64,000 bases of DNA from Mesobacillus campisalis (GCF_000986785.1 NZ_LAYY01000001.1:186001-250000), one strand, 5' to 3'. Counted from the stretch's first letter, positions 35,056 through 44,477 are shown. The notes: generated by a model not told the origin, from the letters alone. Program-made: numbers and translations.

Positions 35056-35502
35056 CTACCTGCAAGCTTCAAATGTCTGCAAAACGGCGCTGCCTAACTT
35101 GAGATCGTCTGCACCACCGTCTACTGCTAATGGCGAGGTATTGGGGATGGCCGTATACCCGCGGCCATCCTTGCTTTTCATTTTCGGTTCAAATTCGTAT
35201 CCCATTTCGCTGTTGAAGAACACCCACTGAAATAGATGCTCCTTCACGATTTTCTTATCGCTTTTCTCCCCAGTGACGAGCCTGGTTACGATGGCTTTCA
35301 GATCCTCATCGGTATACTGACGGTTAACAGCAACCTCAAAGCATTCTCTCAGCTTCCTGCCAATGATTGCAGGCTCATATGGTTCTTTCAATACAGCTGG
35401 TTTATTGATATTGGTACGAATGCCATGCTGGTCGAAGCCATCAGGTATCAGGAAAATAGTGTTGTCATTGATATTCTTATAAATTCCCACACTGTAATCC
35501 AT
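35056..35502 (-). CDS. Small soluble protein of unknown function
   Basis: 148 residues from ATG 35502 with a strong GGAGGAG. No motif that I recognise. The sequence begins MDYSVGIYKNINDNTIFLIP, is mixed alpha/beta in appearance with acidic and basic patches, has a central helix ECFEVAVNRQYTDEDLKAIV, and ends in SAVLQTFEACR. No signal peptide or membrane segment. It stands alone between the MFS terminator and the divergent YeiH gene. Ribosome binding site and codon use support a real gene; an immunity-type protein is conceivable from size but nothing shows it. Confidence 0.7.
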   Translation of the reverse strand: MDYSVGIYKNINDNTIFLIPDGFDQHGIRTNINKPAVLKEPYEPAIIGRKLRECFEVAVNRQYTDEDLKAIVTRLVTGEKSDKKIVKEHLFQWVFFNSEMGYEFEPKMKSKDGRGYTAIPNTSPLAVDGGADDLKLGSAVLQTFEACR

Positions 35503-35628
35503 CGGTTCACTCCTCCATATACGATTGGTTTATTATTCATAGTTTTATTTTATAGGAAAAACCCCTAAACTCCATCAGAATAATGTGCTATTAGGATATC
35601 CAATAAGTCACATTGAACAATCGGAATA

Positions 35629-36744
35629 ATGGAAAGGGTTTTTTATGATACCGTAGAATCAAACGGTATACATTGGAGTGTGAGGCAATTGGGTGCTGAG
35701 AAAATTCTTTATTTGGAGCCGATGGGTGAGCCGGAACAAAAGAGGGATTATAGGGGATATGCCATTGGCATCCTCGTGACATTCGTTTTCGCCGTAATTG
35801 CTGGCCAGATTGCAGCCCTGCCGTTCTTCTCGATAATGGGCATTATGATTCTCTCTATATTATTGGGTGCCTTATGGGGCAATATTGTTGCTTTGCCAAA
35901 GTCCTTGAACATAGGTTTGGGCACGAATTTCAGCAGCAAGTTCCTGCTGCGCGCAGGGATCATCCTACTCGGATTTCGTTTGAATTTTGCCGATATCAGT
36001 TCTGCTGGTCCTTCCATCCTCATCATTGATGCACTCGTCATCTCCTTCACGATGATCTTTATCTTATCCCTGGGAAAAGCTTTTCAGATTGACCGGAACC
36101 TGGCAATGCTGCTCGCTGCGGGCACGGCCATCTGCGGGGCTGCAGCCATCGTGGCGATTGCACCGATTATCCAAAACAAAAAAGAGCAGACCGCGATCGC
36201 TGTATCCTGCATTGCCGTATTGGGGACAATAGGAGCTGTTCTCTTCATCTTCCTATTCCCCTATCTGCCCTTGAACGAGAGTGAATTCGGGATGCTGGTT
36301 GGGGCCACTTTGCATGAGCTGGCTCATGTGGTCGCTGCTTCGGTGCCCGGCGGAGACGCAGGCAGTGAAACAGCCATCCTGGTCAAATTGGGAAGAGTGA
36401 TTTTATTGATTCCCGTTGCGTTAATCATCAGCTTTTTCATGAATCGAAAAGAACGGGCACACCAAGAAACAGACAGAAAACTGCCCATCCCATGGTTTAT
36501 CTTTGGCTTCTTATTTGTCAGTCTCATCAACACCTTCCAGCTTGTCCCCGAGAAGATCACAGAAGTTTTGCTATTGCTGAGTACCTACCTTTTGGCCATG
36601 GGCATGGTAGGTCTTGGCATCAATATTAAATATGCTGATTTTGTTAAGGTAGGGATAAAGCCAATTGGAGTGGCGGTGATTGGATTTCTTGGCCTGCTCG
36701 CGATAACACCGGTTTTGTTATGGATCTTCCGGTTCTTTTCATAG
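35629..36744 (+). CDS. YeiH/UPF0324-family membrane protein (putative sulfate or sulfonate exporter)
   Basis: Up to 371 residues. The ATG at 35629 has only a weak CGGA upstream; the Met at 35722 would give 340 residues, the usual family length, and starts just before the first membrane helix (YAIGILVTFVFAVIAG). About ten helices are visible. Conserved family segments include LGTNFSSKFLLRAGIILLGFRLNF, LLAAGTAICGAAAIVAIAPI and GATLHELAHVVAA. Relatives are annotated as sulfate exporters and are often linked to a LysR gene, as here (LysR 47 nt downstream, same strand). The transported solute is not established for the family as a whole. Confidence 0.88.
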   Translation: MERVFYDTVESNGIHWSVRQLGAEKILYLEPMGEPEQKRDYRGYAIGILVTFVFAVIAGQIAALPFFSIMGIMILSILLGALWGNIVALPKSLNIGLGTNFSSKFLLRAGIILLGFRLNFADISSAGPSILIIDALVISFTMIFILSLGKAFQIDRNLAMLLAAGTAICGAAAIVAIAPIIQNKKEQTAIAVSCIAVLGTIGAVLFIFLFPYLPLNESEFGMLVGATLHELAHVVAASVPGGDAGSETAILVKLGRVILLIPVALIISFFMNRKERAHQETDRKLPIPWFIFGFLFVSLINTFQLVPEKITEVLLLLSTYLLAMGMVGLGINIKYADFVKVGIKPIGVAVIGFLGLLAITPVLLWIFRFFS

Positions 36745-36791
36745 GGATTTTGGTACAATAGAATCAGACGGGAACCAGGAGCGTGCAGACT

Positions 36792-37691
36792 ATGAATCTT
36801 GATTATTTAAAAGTGTTTTATGTGGCGGCCAATAATAAGAGCTTTTCGCAAACAGCCAAAGACCTCCACCTCTCCCAATCCTCGGTAAGTCTGCAAATTA
36901 AGTATCTCGAGGAAAAATGGGACTGCCAATTATTTGAGCGGACAACAAAAAAAATCTCCCTGACTCCTGCCGGTGAGATTTTATATAAACAAGTGAAGAA
37001 AATGCTAGCCTTAATGAATGAAACGACCAATGTCCTTCAAGAGCTGAAAGAGGCTGTCCACGGAGATTTAAAGGTTGGCGCAAGCTTGACGATCGGGGAA
37101 CATCTCCTCCCTTTTATTCTGGCGGAATTCAACCAATTATTCCCTTTGGTGAATATTCAGTTCAACATTTTCAACTCTGATCATATCGTCGAAAAGCTGA
37201 AAAATCAGGAAATCAATCTCGGGTTCATCGAGTCCATGCTTTCCTATCCACATGTGAAACAAATCCCGTTTACAGAGGATGAGCTTATCGTCGTGGCCTC
37301 CACTGCCCATCATACAGCTGTGCCAGACCAGATCAGCATTGAACAATTGCTCAAGTTTCCGTTCATCATCCGTGAAAAAGGCTCGGGAACACGACAAGTC
37401 ATGGAGGACGTGCTGCGAAAAAACCATCTTGACCCGTCCACGCTTAAAGTCGTAATCGAACTAAAGCATACGGAAGCAATCAAATCAGCTGTCGAAGCGG
37501 GGCTGGGAATTTCGATTTTATCCAAGTCAGCCGTCAAAAAGGAACTGGAGTTAAAGACCTTAAGGTACATTGAAATCGCGAACGTGCGCTTGCTCCGAAG
37601 TTTTTATATGGTGTATGACCATGAATCTCTCCAGCTTCCCAGCAAAAAGCTGATTGAACTGATGGAAAGGAAATATAGATTCCAGGCATGA
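36792..37691 (+). CDS. LysR-family transcriptional regulator (CysL-like)
   Basis: 299 residues from ATG 36792 with AGGAG 10 nt upstream; the GTG at 36783 is too close. The N-terminal winged helix (MNLDYLKVFYVAANNKSFSQ then LHLSQSSVSLQIKYLEEKWD) and the LFERTTKKISLTPAG wing are classical. The effector domain runs from about 88 to the end (LKVGASLTIGEHLLPFILAE, IREKGSGTRQVMEDVL). It follows the YeiH gene on the same strand and probably controls it; LysR proteins linked to YeiH often respond to sulfur metabolites. The gene's stop codon lies inside a 40-bp inverted repeat. Confidence 0.92.
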   Translation: MNLDYLKVFYVAANNKSFSQTAKDLHLSQSSVSLQIKYLEEKWDCQLFERTTKKISLTPAGEILYKQVKKMLALMNETTNVLQELKEAVHGDLKVGASLTIGEHLLPFILAEFNQLFPLVNIQFNIFNSDHIVEKLKNQEINLGFIESMLSYPHVKQIPFTEDELIVVASTAHHTAVPDQISIEQLLKFPFIIREKGSGTRQVMEDVLRKNHLDPSTLKVVIELKHTEAIKSAVEAGLGISILSKSAVKKELELKTLRYIEIANVRLLRSFYMVYDHESLQLPSKKLIELMERKYRFQA

Positions 37692-37714
37692 ATGGATTCA
37701 TGCATGGAATCTAT
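37675..37714. repeat. 40-bp near-perfect inverted repeat over the lysR stop codon
   Basis: A 19-nt arm at 37675-37693 and its complement at 37696-37714 differ at one position and are separated by GG. No T-run follows. It separates the convergent lysR and SGNH genes, so it may act as a terminator or processing hairpin for both. Confidence 0.7.
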
Positions 37715-37758
37715 TTAACCTGCTTCCTTTATTAGCCTTTTCACAAGCTTTTTTAATC

Positions 37759-38370
37759 CTATTTTAAATTTACTGCCTGTATCCAAGTCTTTGCTATGAG
37801 CATATTCCCCATCGTATTCATATGGACGCCATCTACTGTGAGCGGAAGGTCGCTCCTCGACTCTATAAATTGAACAAAGGCCTTATGTGCCGGGACAAGT
37901 GATGCGTTATATTTATTTGCTAGTCTGTTAACTATTTCAACATATAATTTAAGCCTCTGGTTGCCTTCAGACTGGCTATCTTCTTTAATCACCGTAGGCT
38001 CCATTAAAACCAGGGAAGCATTGGTTTTATTCAGAACATCTTGAATGAGGATTTCATACGTTTCCTCGAATTTCTCAGGTGTTACTTGATTGATATCAGG
38101 AGAATCAAATTGCCTTGCAACATCATTGATGCCGATGGATATGGAAACAATATCAGGGTGTAAGGAAATAACGTCTTGCTCCCATCGTTCTTTTAAATCA
38201 AAAATGCGATTCCCACTAATCCCTTTATTAATGATTTCTATATCCCGCTCTGGATAGCTGAGCTTTAAATAATCATGAAGCAACCGCACATAGCCAGTTC
38301 CAATCTTATCTTCCGTAGTGATTCCCCACCATGTAATACTGTCACCAATAAAGACAATTCGCTGTTTCAT
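37759..38370 (-). CDS. SGNH/GDSL-family esterase
   Basis: 203 residues from ATG 38370 with GGAGGG 4-5 nt upstream (a TTG four codons earlier overlaps it). The four blocks are all present: VFIGDSITWWG (catalytic Ser11), NKGISGNR, SIGINDVARQ and DGVHMNTMG with the Asp-His pair near 183-186. No signal peptide, so it acts in the cytosol. Known relatives remove acetyl or other acyl groups from sugars, e.g. rhamnogalacturonan acetylesterase-like and YxiM-like enzymes. As last gene of the catabolic operon it probably deacylates imported oligosaccharides. Confidence 0.88.
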   Translation of the reverse strand: MKQRIVFIGDSITWWGITTEDKIGTGYVRLLHDYLKLSYPERDIEIINKGISGNRIFDLKERWEQDVISLHPDIVSISIGINDVARQFDSPDINQVTPEKFEETYEILIQDVLNKTNASLVLMEPTVIKEDSQSEGNQRLKLYVEIVNRLANKYNASLVPAHKAFVQFIESRSDLPLTVDGVHMNTMGNMLIAKTWIQAVNLK

Positions 38371-38447
38371 GTTTCCCTCCAATATTTAAGGTAAAAGCGC
38401 AAACCACCTGGATATCAATCATACTTAGCATAAATGTTTTACCCGCC

Positions 38448-40025
38448 TTACCTTTTACACTCCTTCTTCTGGTTCCACTTTACTAAATATTCATCTAATT
38501 TTTCCCGCACGTAATGCACATAAAACGAAATCATGGTGTATGGATCATCTATTTTTTGATTGGGAATTCCCGCCAAAGTTTCAATCTCTTTTTTACAATT
38601 TTTTAAATCTGCGATAACAAAACGATCCTTCTCATCACTTTCCATTTTTTCCGGATCAATAAGTCGTTGCGGAAAAAGGGGGATATTCCATTTCGACACT
38701 CCCGAGAGTACTGACTCCATTTTGCTAAGTACTTTTTTTACTTCATTTTGCTTCTTGCCGAATATAGAGTAAAAGTCTGCCTCAATATCCTCAAAAGCAT
38801 CTCCCCACGCTGTGCGGGCAAAATAATAGCTATTCATTAACTGAAGTGATTCCCAAGGATATAGGTTATCCTTTTCGTTGGCATTTTCTTTGGGAACATA
38901 AGGAACGATAAGATTAACCATATTATCAATCCCCAAGCTGGAATACAGCTCCATATCATCTCTTACTCTATAAAACAAAGGAGGAAACAAATCACCCAAC
39001 ATAAAATGATCGCTATAATATTCAAAAATGGTTACCTGCATTTGGTTCGCTTTTGCACTATGACACCATTTTTGCAATGCTTCATAGGCCCTTTCTTCCT
39101 TGAAGAAGGGTTGCTTGTAATTCCTGCCCCAAAAAGCAAATAGCGTATTAACTGTCTTCGAGCTTTCCAGCTTATCTGGAAGCTCTAACATATCCCACGA
39201 TAATCCTGCATTGTAGGCAATGTGCTCAACCTCCATTTCAGGCAGCTGTTTTTGAATTTGTTCGGTAAATTCCATATAGCGGGCTAAAAAATGCTGTTCA
39301 CCTTCTATCCCAATATCAGCCGGCCATAAGGATATTCTGTTGATGGATTCTTTTGTATCATAATCTTTTATTTTATTAATAATTAGGCTCTTCCAGCTAT
39401 CATCCGTAAAATCAACCTGTTCTTTCTGTGAAAGTGCTGTCCCATTTAATAAATAATGCATACTATGTCCGCCAAGGGTGATGGACAACCCTCGTTTCAC
39501 AATCTCTTCTTCAACCGTACCTCTCACTTTGTCCCATAGCATAAAAGTAAAAAACAATTCATTGATATAATGCTTTCCTGCCCAGTCTATCAGCTTTAAA
39601 AGAAAGGCTGTGTCATCATGGTTTTCCACAACCAAACCTCTTCTTTTCATGAGTCCGCTATGGATCCTTGCCGGTTCGAATCTATGGGTCTGGCATTCTG
39701 CTTTTTCCTTCGATAAAAAACTGACCCACTTATAGCCGAAAAGTTTCTTGCAAGCATGATAGACACCAAAAAGCACGGATCGTGGATTTGAACCCAGAAT
39801 ATAAATCTCGCATTCTTTTTCCATGAGCTGAAAGGCATCAATGGAAGAGTCAGCTTGAAAAATCGGCTGTTTCAGCAATCCCCTTTCGACAAAATCCTGA
39901 TCCAATCCCAGCACAAAAGACAAATGGGTGTGCAGTGGGACCATCTCTGCATACTTTTGCAGTTCTTCCTTTGCAAATTTCACAGGCTGTTCATTGTTTA
40001 AAATAGTACATTGAATAATCGGCAC
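38448..40025 (-). CDS. DUF4838-like glycoside-hydrolase-type protein
   Basis: 525 residues if started at GTG 40025 (GGAGGG 6 nt upstream); the GTG at 40031 touches the ribosome binding site. The first 120 residues are the small alpha/beta domain that precedes GH20, GH67 and GH84 barrels (EIYILGSNPRSVLFGVYHAC and KLFGYKWVSFL). The rest resembles the DUF4838 family: RRGLVVENHDDTAFLLKLIDW, ISLWPADIGIEGEQ, VEHIAYNAGLSWDMLELP and TIFEYYSDHFMLGDLFPP. Candidate acids are in LWPADIGIEGE and FEYYSD. Cytosolic. Family members are thought to be glycosidases acting on amino sugars or uronides; specificity unknown. It overlaps functionally with the adjacent 619-residue gene, 6 nt away. Confidence 0.7.
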   Translation of the reverse strand: MPIIQCTILNNEQPVKFAKEELQKYAEMVPLHTHLSFVLGLDQDFVERGLLKQPIFQADSSIDAFQLMEKECEIYILGSNPRSVLFGVYHACKKLFGYKWVSFLSKEKAECQTHRFEPARIHSGLMKRRGLVVENHDDTAFLLKLIDWAGKHYINELFFTFMLWDKVRGTVEEEIVKRGLSITLGGHSMHYLLNGTALSQKEQVDFTDDSWKSLIINKIKDYDTKESINRISLWPADIGIEGEQHFLARYMEFTEQIQKQLPEMEVEHIAYNAGLSWDMLELPDKLESSKTVNTLFAFWGRNYKQPFFKEERAYEALQKWCHSAKANQMQVTIFEYYSDHFMLGDLFPPLFYRVRDDMELYSSLGIDNMVNLIVPYVPKENANEKDNLYPWESLQLMNSYYFARTAWGDAFEDIEADFYSIFGKKQNEVKKVLSKMESVLSGVSKWNIPLFPQRLIDPEKMESDEKDRFVIADLKNCKKEIETLAGIPNQKIDDPYTMISFYVHYVREKLDEYLVKWNQKKECKR

Positions 40026-40037
40026 AGACACCCCTCC

Positions 40038-41897
40038 TTACGTTTCCTCTTTATCAAGAATAAGCAATGATTGGTCCATAACCTTTAAAAGGAGTCCTGA
40101 AAGGATGATCGCATTGGTCCATCCGCTTTCGATTACATAGGCCCCCCAGCCAGTATCACCATTATTCCCAAAATACTCACTGTGTTCCAAATCAAAGGAA
40201 CGCATCCATCCACCATCAAATTCCTTACGCGGCGATGTAATTTGGATGTTGGAAATAAAACGGGCAAGGTTGTCATGCAATTTTTGGACGGCTGGGTCAC
40301 CAGTTGCTTTCCATGCTTCCCAGGCATTCATGATTAAGAAATTATTTGTATATAACTGATCCGCAATCCCTTCCCCATTGAATCGGAAAACACCTGTATC
40401 CTCCATTCCATATCGCTCAGGGTTCGGATTGTCGCTTTCCTCAATTCCACCCAGTTCATGCTGTTTTTGGGACAAATACTCAATGGCCTCATATAAACCT
40501 TTATGAATGGCGGCATCCTTGGTAACGTCATACACTTGGGCTAAGGATAATAGGAACCTGCTGTAACCAGCTGTTTTACTGTACATAAACTTTAAATCTT
40601 CTTTATTGTCGAGCAGTGTTAATGTACCTTGATGGGCAACCTGGAGGAACTTTTCATCTTTGGAAACATAATAAGCTTGTATAAAAGCAGCATGGACGAT
40701 CGCTTCAAAATGGGGATTCATGCTGGCTTCCGCTGATTGTTGAAAATAACCTTTGCCTTTCTCCATCAATTCCTGTTCCCGGATGCATTCCGGGCGCAGG
40801 CCATTTTTGTTTTGCGTGTCCAATAGAGCATACGCCGTTAAAAGCCCTCTATTTTTATATTCGGTGTTCCCTGTTTTTCGGTAAAGATATAAAAGGACAA
40901 GTGCCACCCAGCCATTATCATCGGAGAACATTTGATCCGGCTTCCTCTTTGGGCTGTGGAACCATTTCCAAAACCCATATGTAACTGAAGTAGGATCTGT
41001 ATCCTGATAGCCTTCTTCAAATAGATAATTTATTAGATTAGCCGACCTTTCAATCCATTTACTATCCCCCTTATATTCACCATATAAATAAAACAGCATG
41101 GCTGAATGAGCATGACAATCCGGTCGAAAATCCTCGCTGATATTACTCCGGATGGAATGCACATTCTCATATATTCCGTGGCTTCCATCCTCCTTTGGTA
41201 AAATACCCGAGGATAAAAACCAGTTCATGCCCTTTTCCAGTGTTTCTTCCATATCGATTTTGTTTGATAGCTGAATAACCTGGTCTATCTTTTTTATTGG
41301 CATTTCGTAATCTATTTGCAGCCACTTCACGACTTTATTCCATAACCAGTTAGGCCGCAGCGTCCAGTTTTGTTCGTTGCCTAAAAAGGAAAAAGCAGAG
41401 AAGACCGCTTTCCCTTTTCCATGTTTCTTGACCACAATTCCAGGGTAGTTTCCTTGTGTTTCCGTTCTGTGGGTTTCTTTAAAATGGCCGATATCCAATA
41501 TTCTCTCGGTATCAAAGGTAAAACCGGTTAAAAAGGGACCTTGCCATTCAAGCAGCCCTCCTTTTTCACAAAAGGGATTCTCCCTTGCAACAGTCAATTT
41601 TTCAAGACGCCGATAAGTCATAGCAAAATCCTGCTTGAATCCAAAAAGGCGGGAGGACGGAAAATCCTCGCAATTAATCAACTCCCCGTAAACTGTACCG
41701 CCCTGTTCCACAAAGGTCCAGAGCTTCTCCAGCATTTCATAGGAGAGTTTCAAGGGAATTCCGTCCTCGTTGCCGTTGATAAAAATAAAGCGGTATTGCA
41801 GGAGACTCTCATTTAGCAGTTGGTTGATATCGGAAAAGTAATTCGTGAAGTCCACATGACTCTTCATACGCAAACTTTTGTCAACAAGAGCGATCAA
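40038..41897 (-). CDS. Large cytosolic protein with GATase-like N-domain and (alpha/alpha)6-barrel-like C-domain
   Basis: 619 residues from TTG 41897 (GGGAG 9 nt upstream). Residues 1-195 resemble the class-I amidotransferase-like domain found in carbohydrate-processing proteins (FIFINGNEDGIPLKLSYEML, GKGKAVFSAFSFLG). Residues 215-610 are a long series of paired helices with WFLSSGILPKEDGSHGIYE, RPDCHAHSAMLFYLYGEYKG, SDDNGWVALVLLYLY and SGWTNAIILSGLLL, resembling the (alpha/alpha)6 barrel of GH88/105/127-like enzymes. No catalytic pair can be assigned with confidence. No export signal. In an operon between a FAD oxidoreductase (15 nt) and the DUF4838-like gene (6 nt). Probably a glycosidase or lyase of a type not well described. 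Confidence 0.65.
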   Translation of the reverse strand: MIALVDKSLRMKSHVDFTNYFSDINQLLNESLLQYRFIFINGNEDGIPLKLSYEMLEKLWTFVEQGGTVYGELINCEDFPSSRLFGFKQDFAMTYRRLEKLTVARENPFCEKGGLLEWQGPFLTGFTFDTERILDIGHFKETHRTETQGNYPGIVVKKHGKGKAVFSAFSFLGNEQNWTLRPNWLWNKVVKWLQIDYEMPIKKIDQVIQLSNKIDMEETLEKGMNWFLSSGILPKEDGSHGIYENVHSIRSNISEDFRPDCHAHSAMLFYLYGEYKGDSKWIERSANLINYLFEEGYQDTDPTSVTYGFWKWFHSPKRKPDQMFSDDNGWVALVLLYLYRKTGNTEYKNRGLLTAYALLDTQNKNGLRPECIREQELMEKGKGYFQQSAEASMNPHFEAIVHAAFIQAYYVSKDEKFLQVAHQGTLTLLDNKEDLKFMYSKTAGYSRFLLSLAQVYDVTKDAAIHKGLYEAIEYLSQKQHELGGIEESDNPNPERYGMEDTGVFRFNGEGIADQLYTNNFLIMNAWEAWKATGDPAVQKLHDNLARFISNIQITSPRKEFDGGWMRSFDLEHSEYFGNNGDTGWGAYVIESGWTNAIILSGLLLKVMDQSLLILDKEET

Positions 41898-41912
41898 TCC
41901 TATCCACTCCCT

Positions 41913-43493
41913 TCATACTTTATGGATTTGCGGCCATTCAAGTTCAATTCCTGCTTTCACTAATCGCGCCTGGAAATCCTTTAAGTGCTGCCTGTTATTT
42001 CTTACTTCATGCGGCCTGATTTTTTGATCGATACAGTAGGCGGCCAGGTGTCCTGCTGCTTCCCCAATATTCCATTCCACCGGATGCAGCCGGTAACAGC
42101 CATTCGTAAGATGGGTTGTTCCAATATTCTTACTGGCAGGAAGCAAATTTTGAACTCGAACCGGGATCAAGCTGCCAAGCGGAATCTGAAATGGAAATGC
42201 CGAAATGTCGATATATGTATCCAATCCAGTGCTTGGATGGAGGTCTAAGCGATAGCAGCCTATTCCTACACTATCCTCAAAATAAGTGGCAGAATCCTTT
42301 CCCGCTATTTCACCACTGATATCCTGTTCCTTTACCGTGAATTCTGCTTTGATTCTTCTGGATTCCCGGATGTATGGATACATGGCCAACCCATCCTCGG
42401 TGCCCAAGACATCTTTTCTCAAACGCAGACCGGAATACCCGCTGCCACCGTCCGGCCTTGGTGCTTCCTGTTGCATCCAGTACAGCAGGGATAAGCTCAA
42501 TTGTTTTGCGTTGTGAATGTGCTTTTGCTTTTCTTCTTCTGTCACATCAATAATAGGACCTAACCAGTAATCATTTTGCGGCCAATTCACGATAGTAATG
42601 TCACTCAGAAAAGTTCCTGGCTCAAAGTTGGTTTGATCAATAACTCTGCGATAAGTCCATAACGAAAAACGGTTTGGCTCCTGAAAAAGTGAATACTCAA
42701 TGGGTTCCAATGTATGCGGCACAAGGCCCCACCAGCTTAATTGCTTATTTGGCCAAAACTCAGCCTGATAATTCTTCCAAAATTCATATTGGGCAGGCTT
42801 TTCGATCGTATGGTCCTCACCCTCGATGTAATCCACAGCAAAGCAATAAGTAAAAGCCTGCATGTTAAGGGGCTCTGCCTCCCCGCGGAGCGCATGCTCT
42901 TCCCCTGTATCGGAATGGGATTCGGCTCCAATCACATACTCAACATTGGCAGCAGGCAACACATCGCCCATTTCGGTGGCATCCAAAAAATAAGCTCCCC
43001 TTAACAGGATTGATTGTCCTGTTACTGAATGTGAAACGGTAACGGCGAGCACTTGGTCTTCTACCGTTTCAGCGTCAGATATTTTAAATTCCGTCAACAA
43101 AGTGAGCTTTCCGCTATGCAGGAAAGGCGCCAGCATATCGTACAGCACCCTCAAAGCTACTCTCGGTTCATGGCTGATTTTGCTTACCAATGCATTTCCC
43201 GGATTGAATTGTTCGTTTATCCGCCCGCTACTCTTAACGGGAAAATGATGAAAATAATACTCCCTGACTTTTCTCCGGAATGCCCGATAGTTTCTCGTCG
43301 CTCCGAAGCTTTCAATCCATGGGTGTTCATCAGGCGGAACTCCCTGGCTAGTGATCTGGCCCCCAATCCACTTTGTTTCTTCCGTTAAAATGACCGTTTT
43401 TCCAGATTGGAGAGCGGATAATGCAGCAGCGCATCCGCCAAGTCCCCCGCCAATAATAACGAGGTCTGCATGTAATTCCTGAGAAGCTGTCAT
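41913..43493 (-). CDS. FAD-dependent oxidoreductase (FAD_oxidored family)
   Basis: 526 residues from ATG 43493 (AAGGGG 8 nt upstream; a GTG three codons earlier is inside the preceding gene's end). The N-terminus ADLVIIGGGLGGCAAALSAL (GxGxxG) and TEETKWIGGQITSQG are typical of PF12831. A conserved FLDATEMGDVLPAANVEYVIG segment and C-terminal GCYRLHPVEWNIGEAAGHLA complete the FAD domain. Members occur in sugar-degradation clusters and are thought to oxidise a sugar hydroxyl group or remove 3-keto intermediates; substrate unknown. A second member is at 62534. It is coupled to the ROK kinase gene (1 nt gap). Confidence 0.85.
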   Translation of the reverse strand: MTASQELHADLVIIGGGLGGCAAALSALQSGKTVILTEETKWIGGQITSQGVPPDEHPWIESFGATRNYRAFRRKVREYYFHHFPVKSSGRINEQFNPGNALVSKISHEPRVALRVLYDMLAPFLHSGKLTLLTEFKISDAETVEDQVLAVTVSHSVTGQSILLRGAYFLDATEMGDVLPAANVEYVIGAESHSDTGEEHALRGEAEPLNMQAFTYCFAVDYIEGEDHTIEKPAQYEFWKNYQAEFWPNKQLSWWGLVPHTLEPIEYSLFQEPNRFSLWTYRRVIDQTNFEPGTFLSDITIVNWPQNDYWLGPIIDVTEEEKQKHIHNAKQLSLSLLYWMQQEAPRPDGGSGYSGLRLRKDVLGTEDGLAMYPYIRESRRIKAEFTVKEQDISGEIAGKDSATYFEDSVGIGCYRLDLHPSTGLDTYIDISAFPFQIPLGSLIPVRVQNLLPASKNIGTTHLTNGCYRLHPVEWNIGEAAGHLAAYCIDQKIRPHEVRNNRQHLKDFQARLVKAGIELEWPQIHKV

Positions 43494-43494
43494 T

Positions 43495-44403
43495 TTATGC
43501 ACCCCTTCCTTTTAGCACTGGAATGTTCCTCGCCAATAATGCAGCGCCCAGCATGCCGGCATCATTTTTTAAAAGCGCTTTTCTTGCAACCGGCGGCTGA
43601 TCCGTAATCGATTGTAGTTCTTTAACTAAAAGCTCCCACCAATGATGGCTGGAATGGATTACACCTCCTCCAATGACGAAGAAATGTAAATCCAGTATAT
43701 TTTGCAATGAAACAATGCCAACAGCGAGATTTTTAATAAAGCGGGCAACAACCTCCATAGCACAAGGATCCTTCCCGGCCGCAAGCTCGAATAGGTCTTC
43801 GGGACGGATATTTTTATGTGCCAATTCATTGTGCTCGTTTATATCCAGCGCTAGTGCAGTACCCGAAACATATTGCTCCCAGCATCCTTTTTTCCCACAG
43901 CCGCACGGCCTGCCACCTGGAATATAGATCATATGCCCAATCTCTCCAGCTCCGCCGTTCACTCCATGGAACAATTCCCCATTTATCATGATTCCGGCCC
44001 CTACACCGGTCCCTATCGTGATACAAATAAAATTCCTCTCTTGTTTAGCAGAACCTAGTTCCATTTCAGCGTAGGCAGCACAGTTCGCATCATTGTCCAC
44101 AACGGTTGGCAGATGGAAGCGCTCCTTCACCAGCTGCTTCACCTTTGTTCCCATCCAGCCAGGCAAGTTCGCTGTCGCATAATGAATCGCCCCCGCTGCA
44201 TCTACCCTTCCTGCAGTCCCAATTCCGATTCCCTCAATGTTCCATTCCTTTATAGAAACTTGTCTTTCAATAAGGGAGAATAGTTGTCCTGCTAAATCCC
44301 GCTTGTTTGTTGGTTCTTCAATAAGATTCAAGATTTGGCCCTGGGGATCCACTATACCCGCTTTTACCTTTGTCCCGCCTATGTCCACTCCAACCGTATT
44401 CAA
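43495..44403 (-). CDS. ROK-family sugar kinase
   Basis: 302 residues from TTG 44403, with AAAGGA 9 nt upstream; the longer open frame to 44460 passes through the terminator hairpin of the previous gene. LNTVGVDIGGTKVKAGIVDP is the ATP-binding loop, TIGTGVGAGIMINGELFHG then GEIGHMIYIPGG the sugar site with the metal His, and CGCGKKGCWEQY the Zn motif of ROK kinases. It phosphorylates a hexose or N-acetylated amino sugar with ATP. With NagA and GH20 in the same operon, GlcNAc to GlcNAc-6-phosphate is the most economical guess; glucose or ManNAc is possible. Confidence 0.9.
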   Translation of the reverse strand: MNTVGVDIGGTKVKAGIVDPQGQILNLIEEPTNKRDLAGQLFSLIERQVSIKEWNIEGIGIGTAGRVDAAGAIHYATANLPGWMGTKVKQLVKERFHLPTVVDNDANCAAYAEMELGSAKQERNFICITIGTGVGAGIMINGELFHGVNGGAGEIGHMIYIPGGRPCGCGKKGCWEQYVSGTALALDINEHNELAHKNIRPEDLFELAAGKDPCAMEVVARFIKNLAVGIVSLQNILDLHFFVIGGGVIHSSHHWWELLVKELQSITDQPPVARKALLKNDAGMLGAALLARNIPVLKGRGA

Positions 44404-44440
44404 TTCTGCACATCCTTTACACCAGGAATTTCTTGCGTCA

Positions 44441-44477
44441 TAAAAAATCCGAGGAATCAAGCTCCCCTTGATTCCTC
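44441..44477 (-). terminator. Rho-independent terminator inside the catabolic operon
   Basis: Read leftward, GAGGAATCAAG (44477-44467) pairs perfectly with CTTGATTCCTC (44461-44451), 5-nt loop, then GGATTTTTTA. It lies between the Gfo/Idh gene and the ROK gene, so distal genes are likely expressed at a lower level or from another promoter. Confidence 0.8.
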
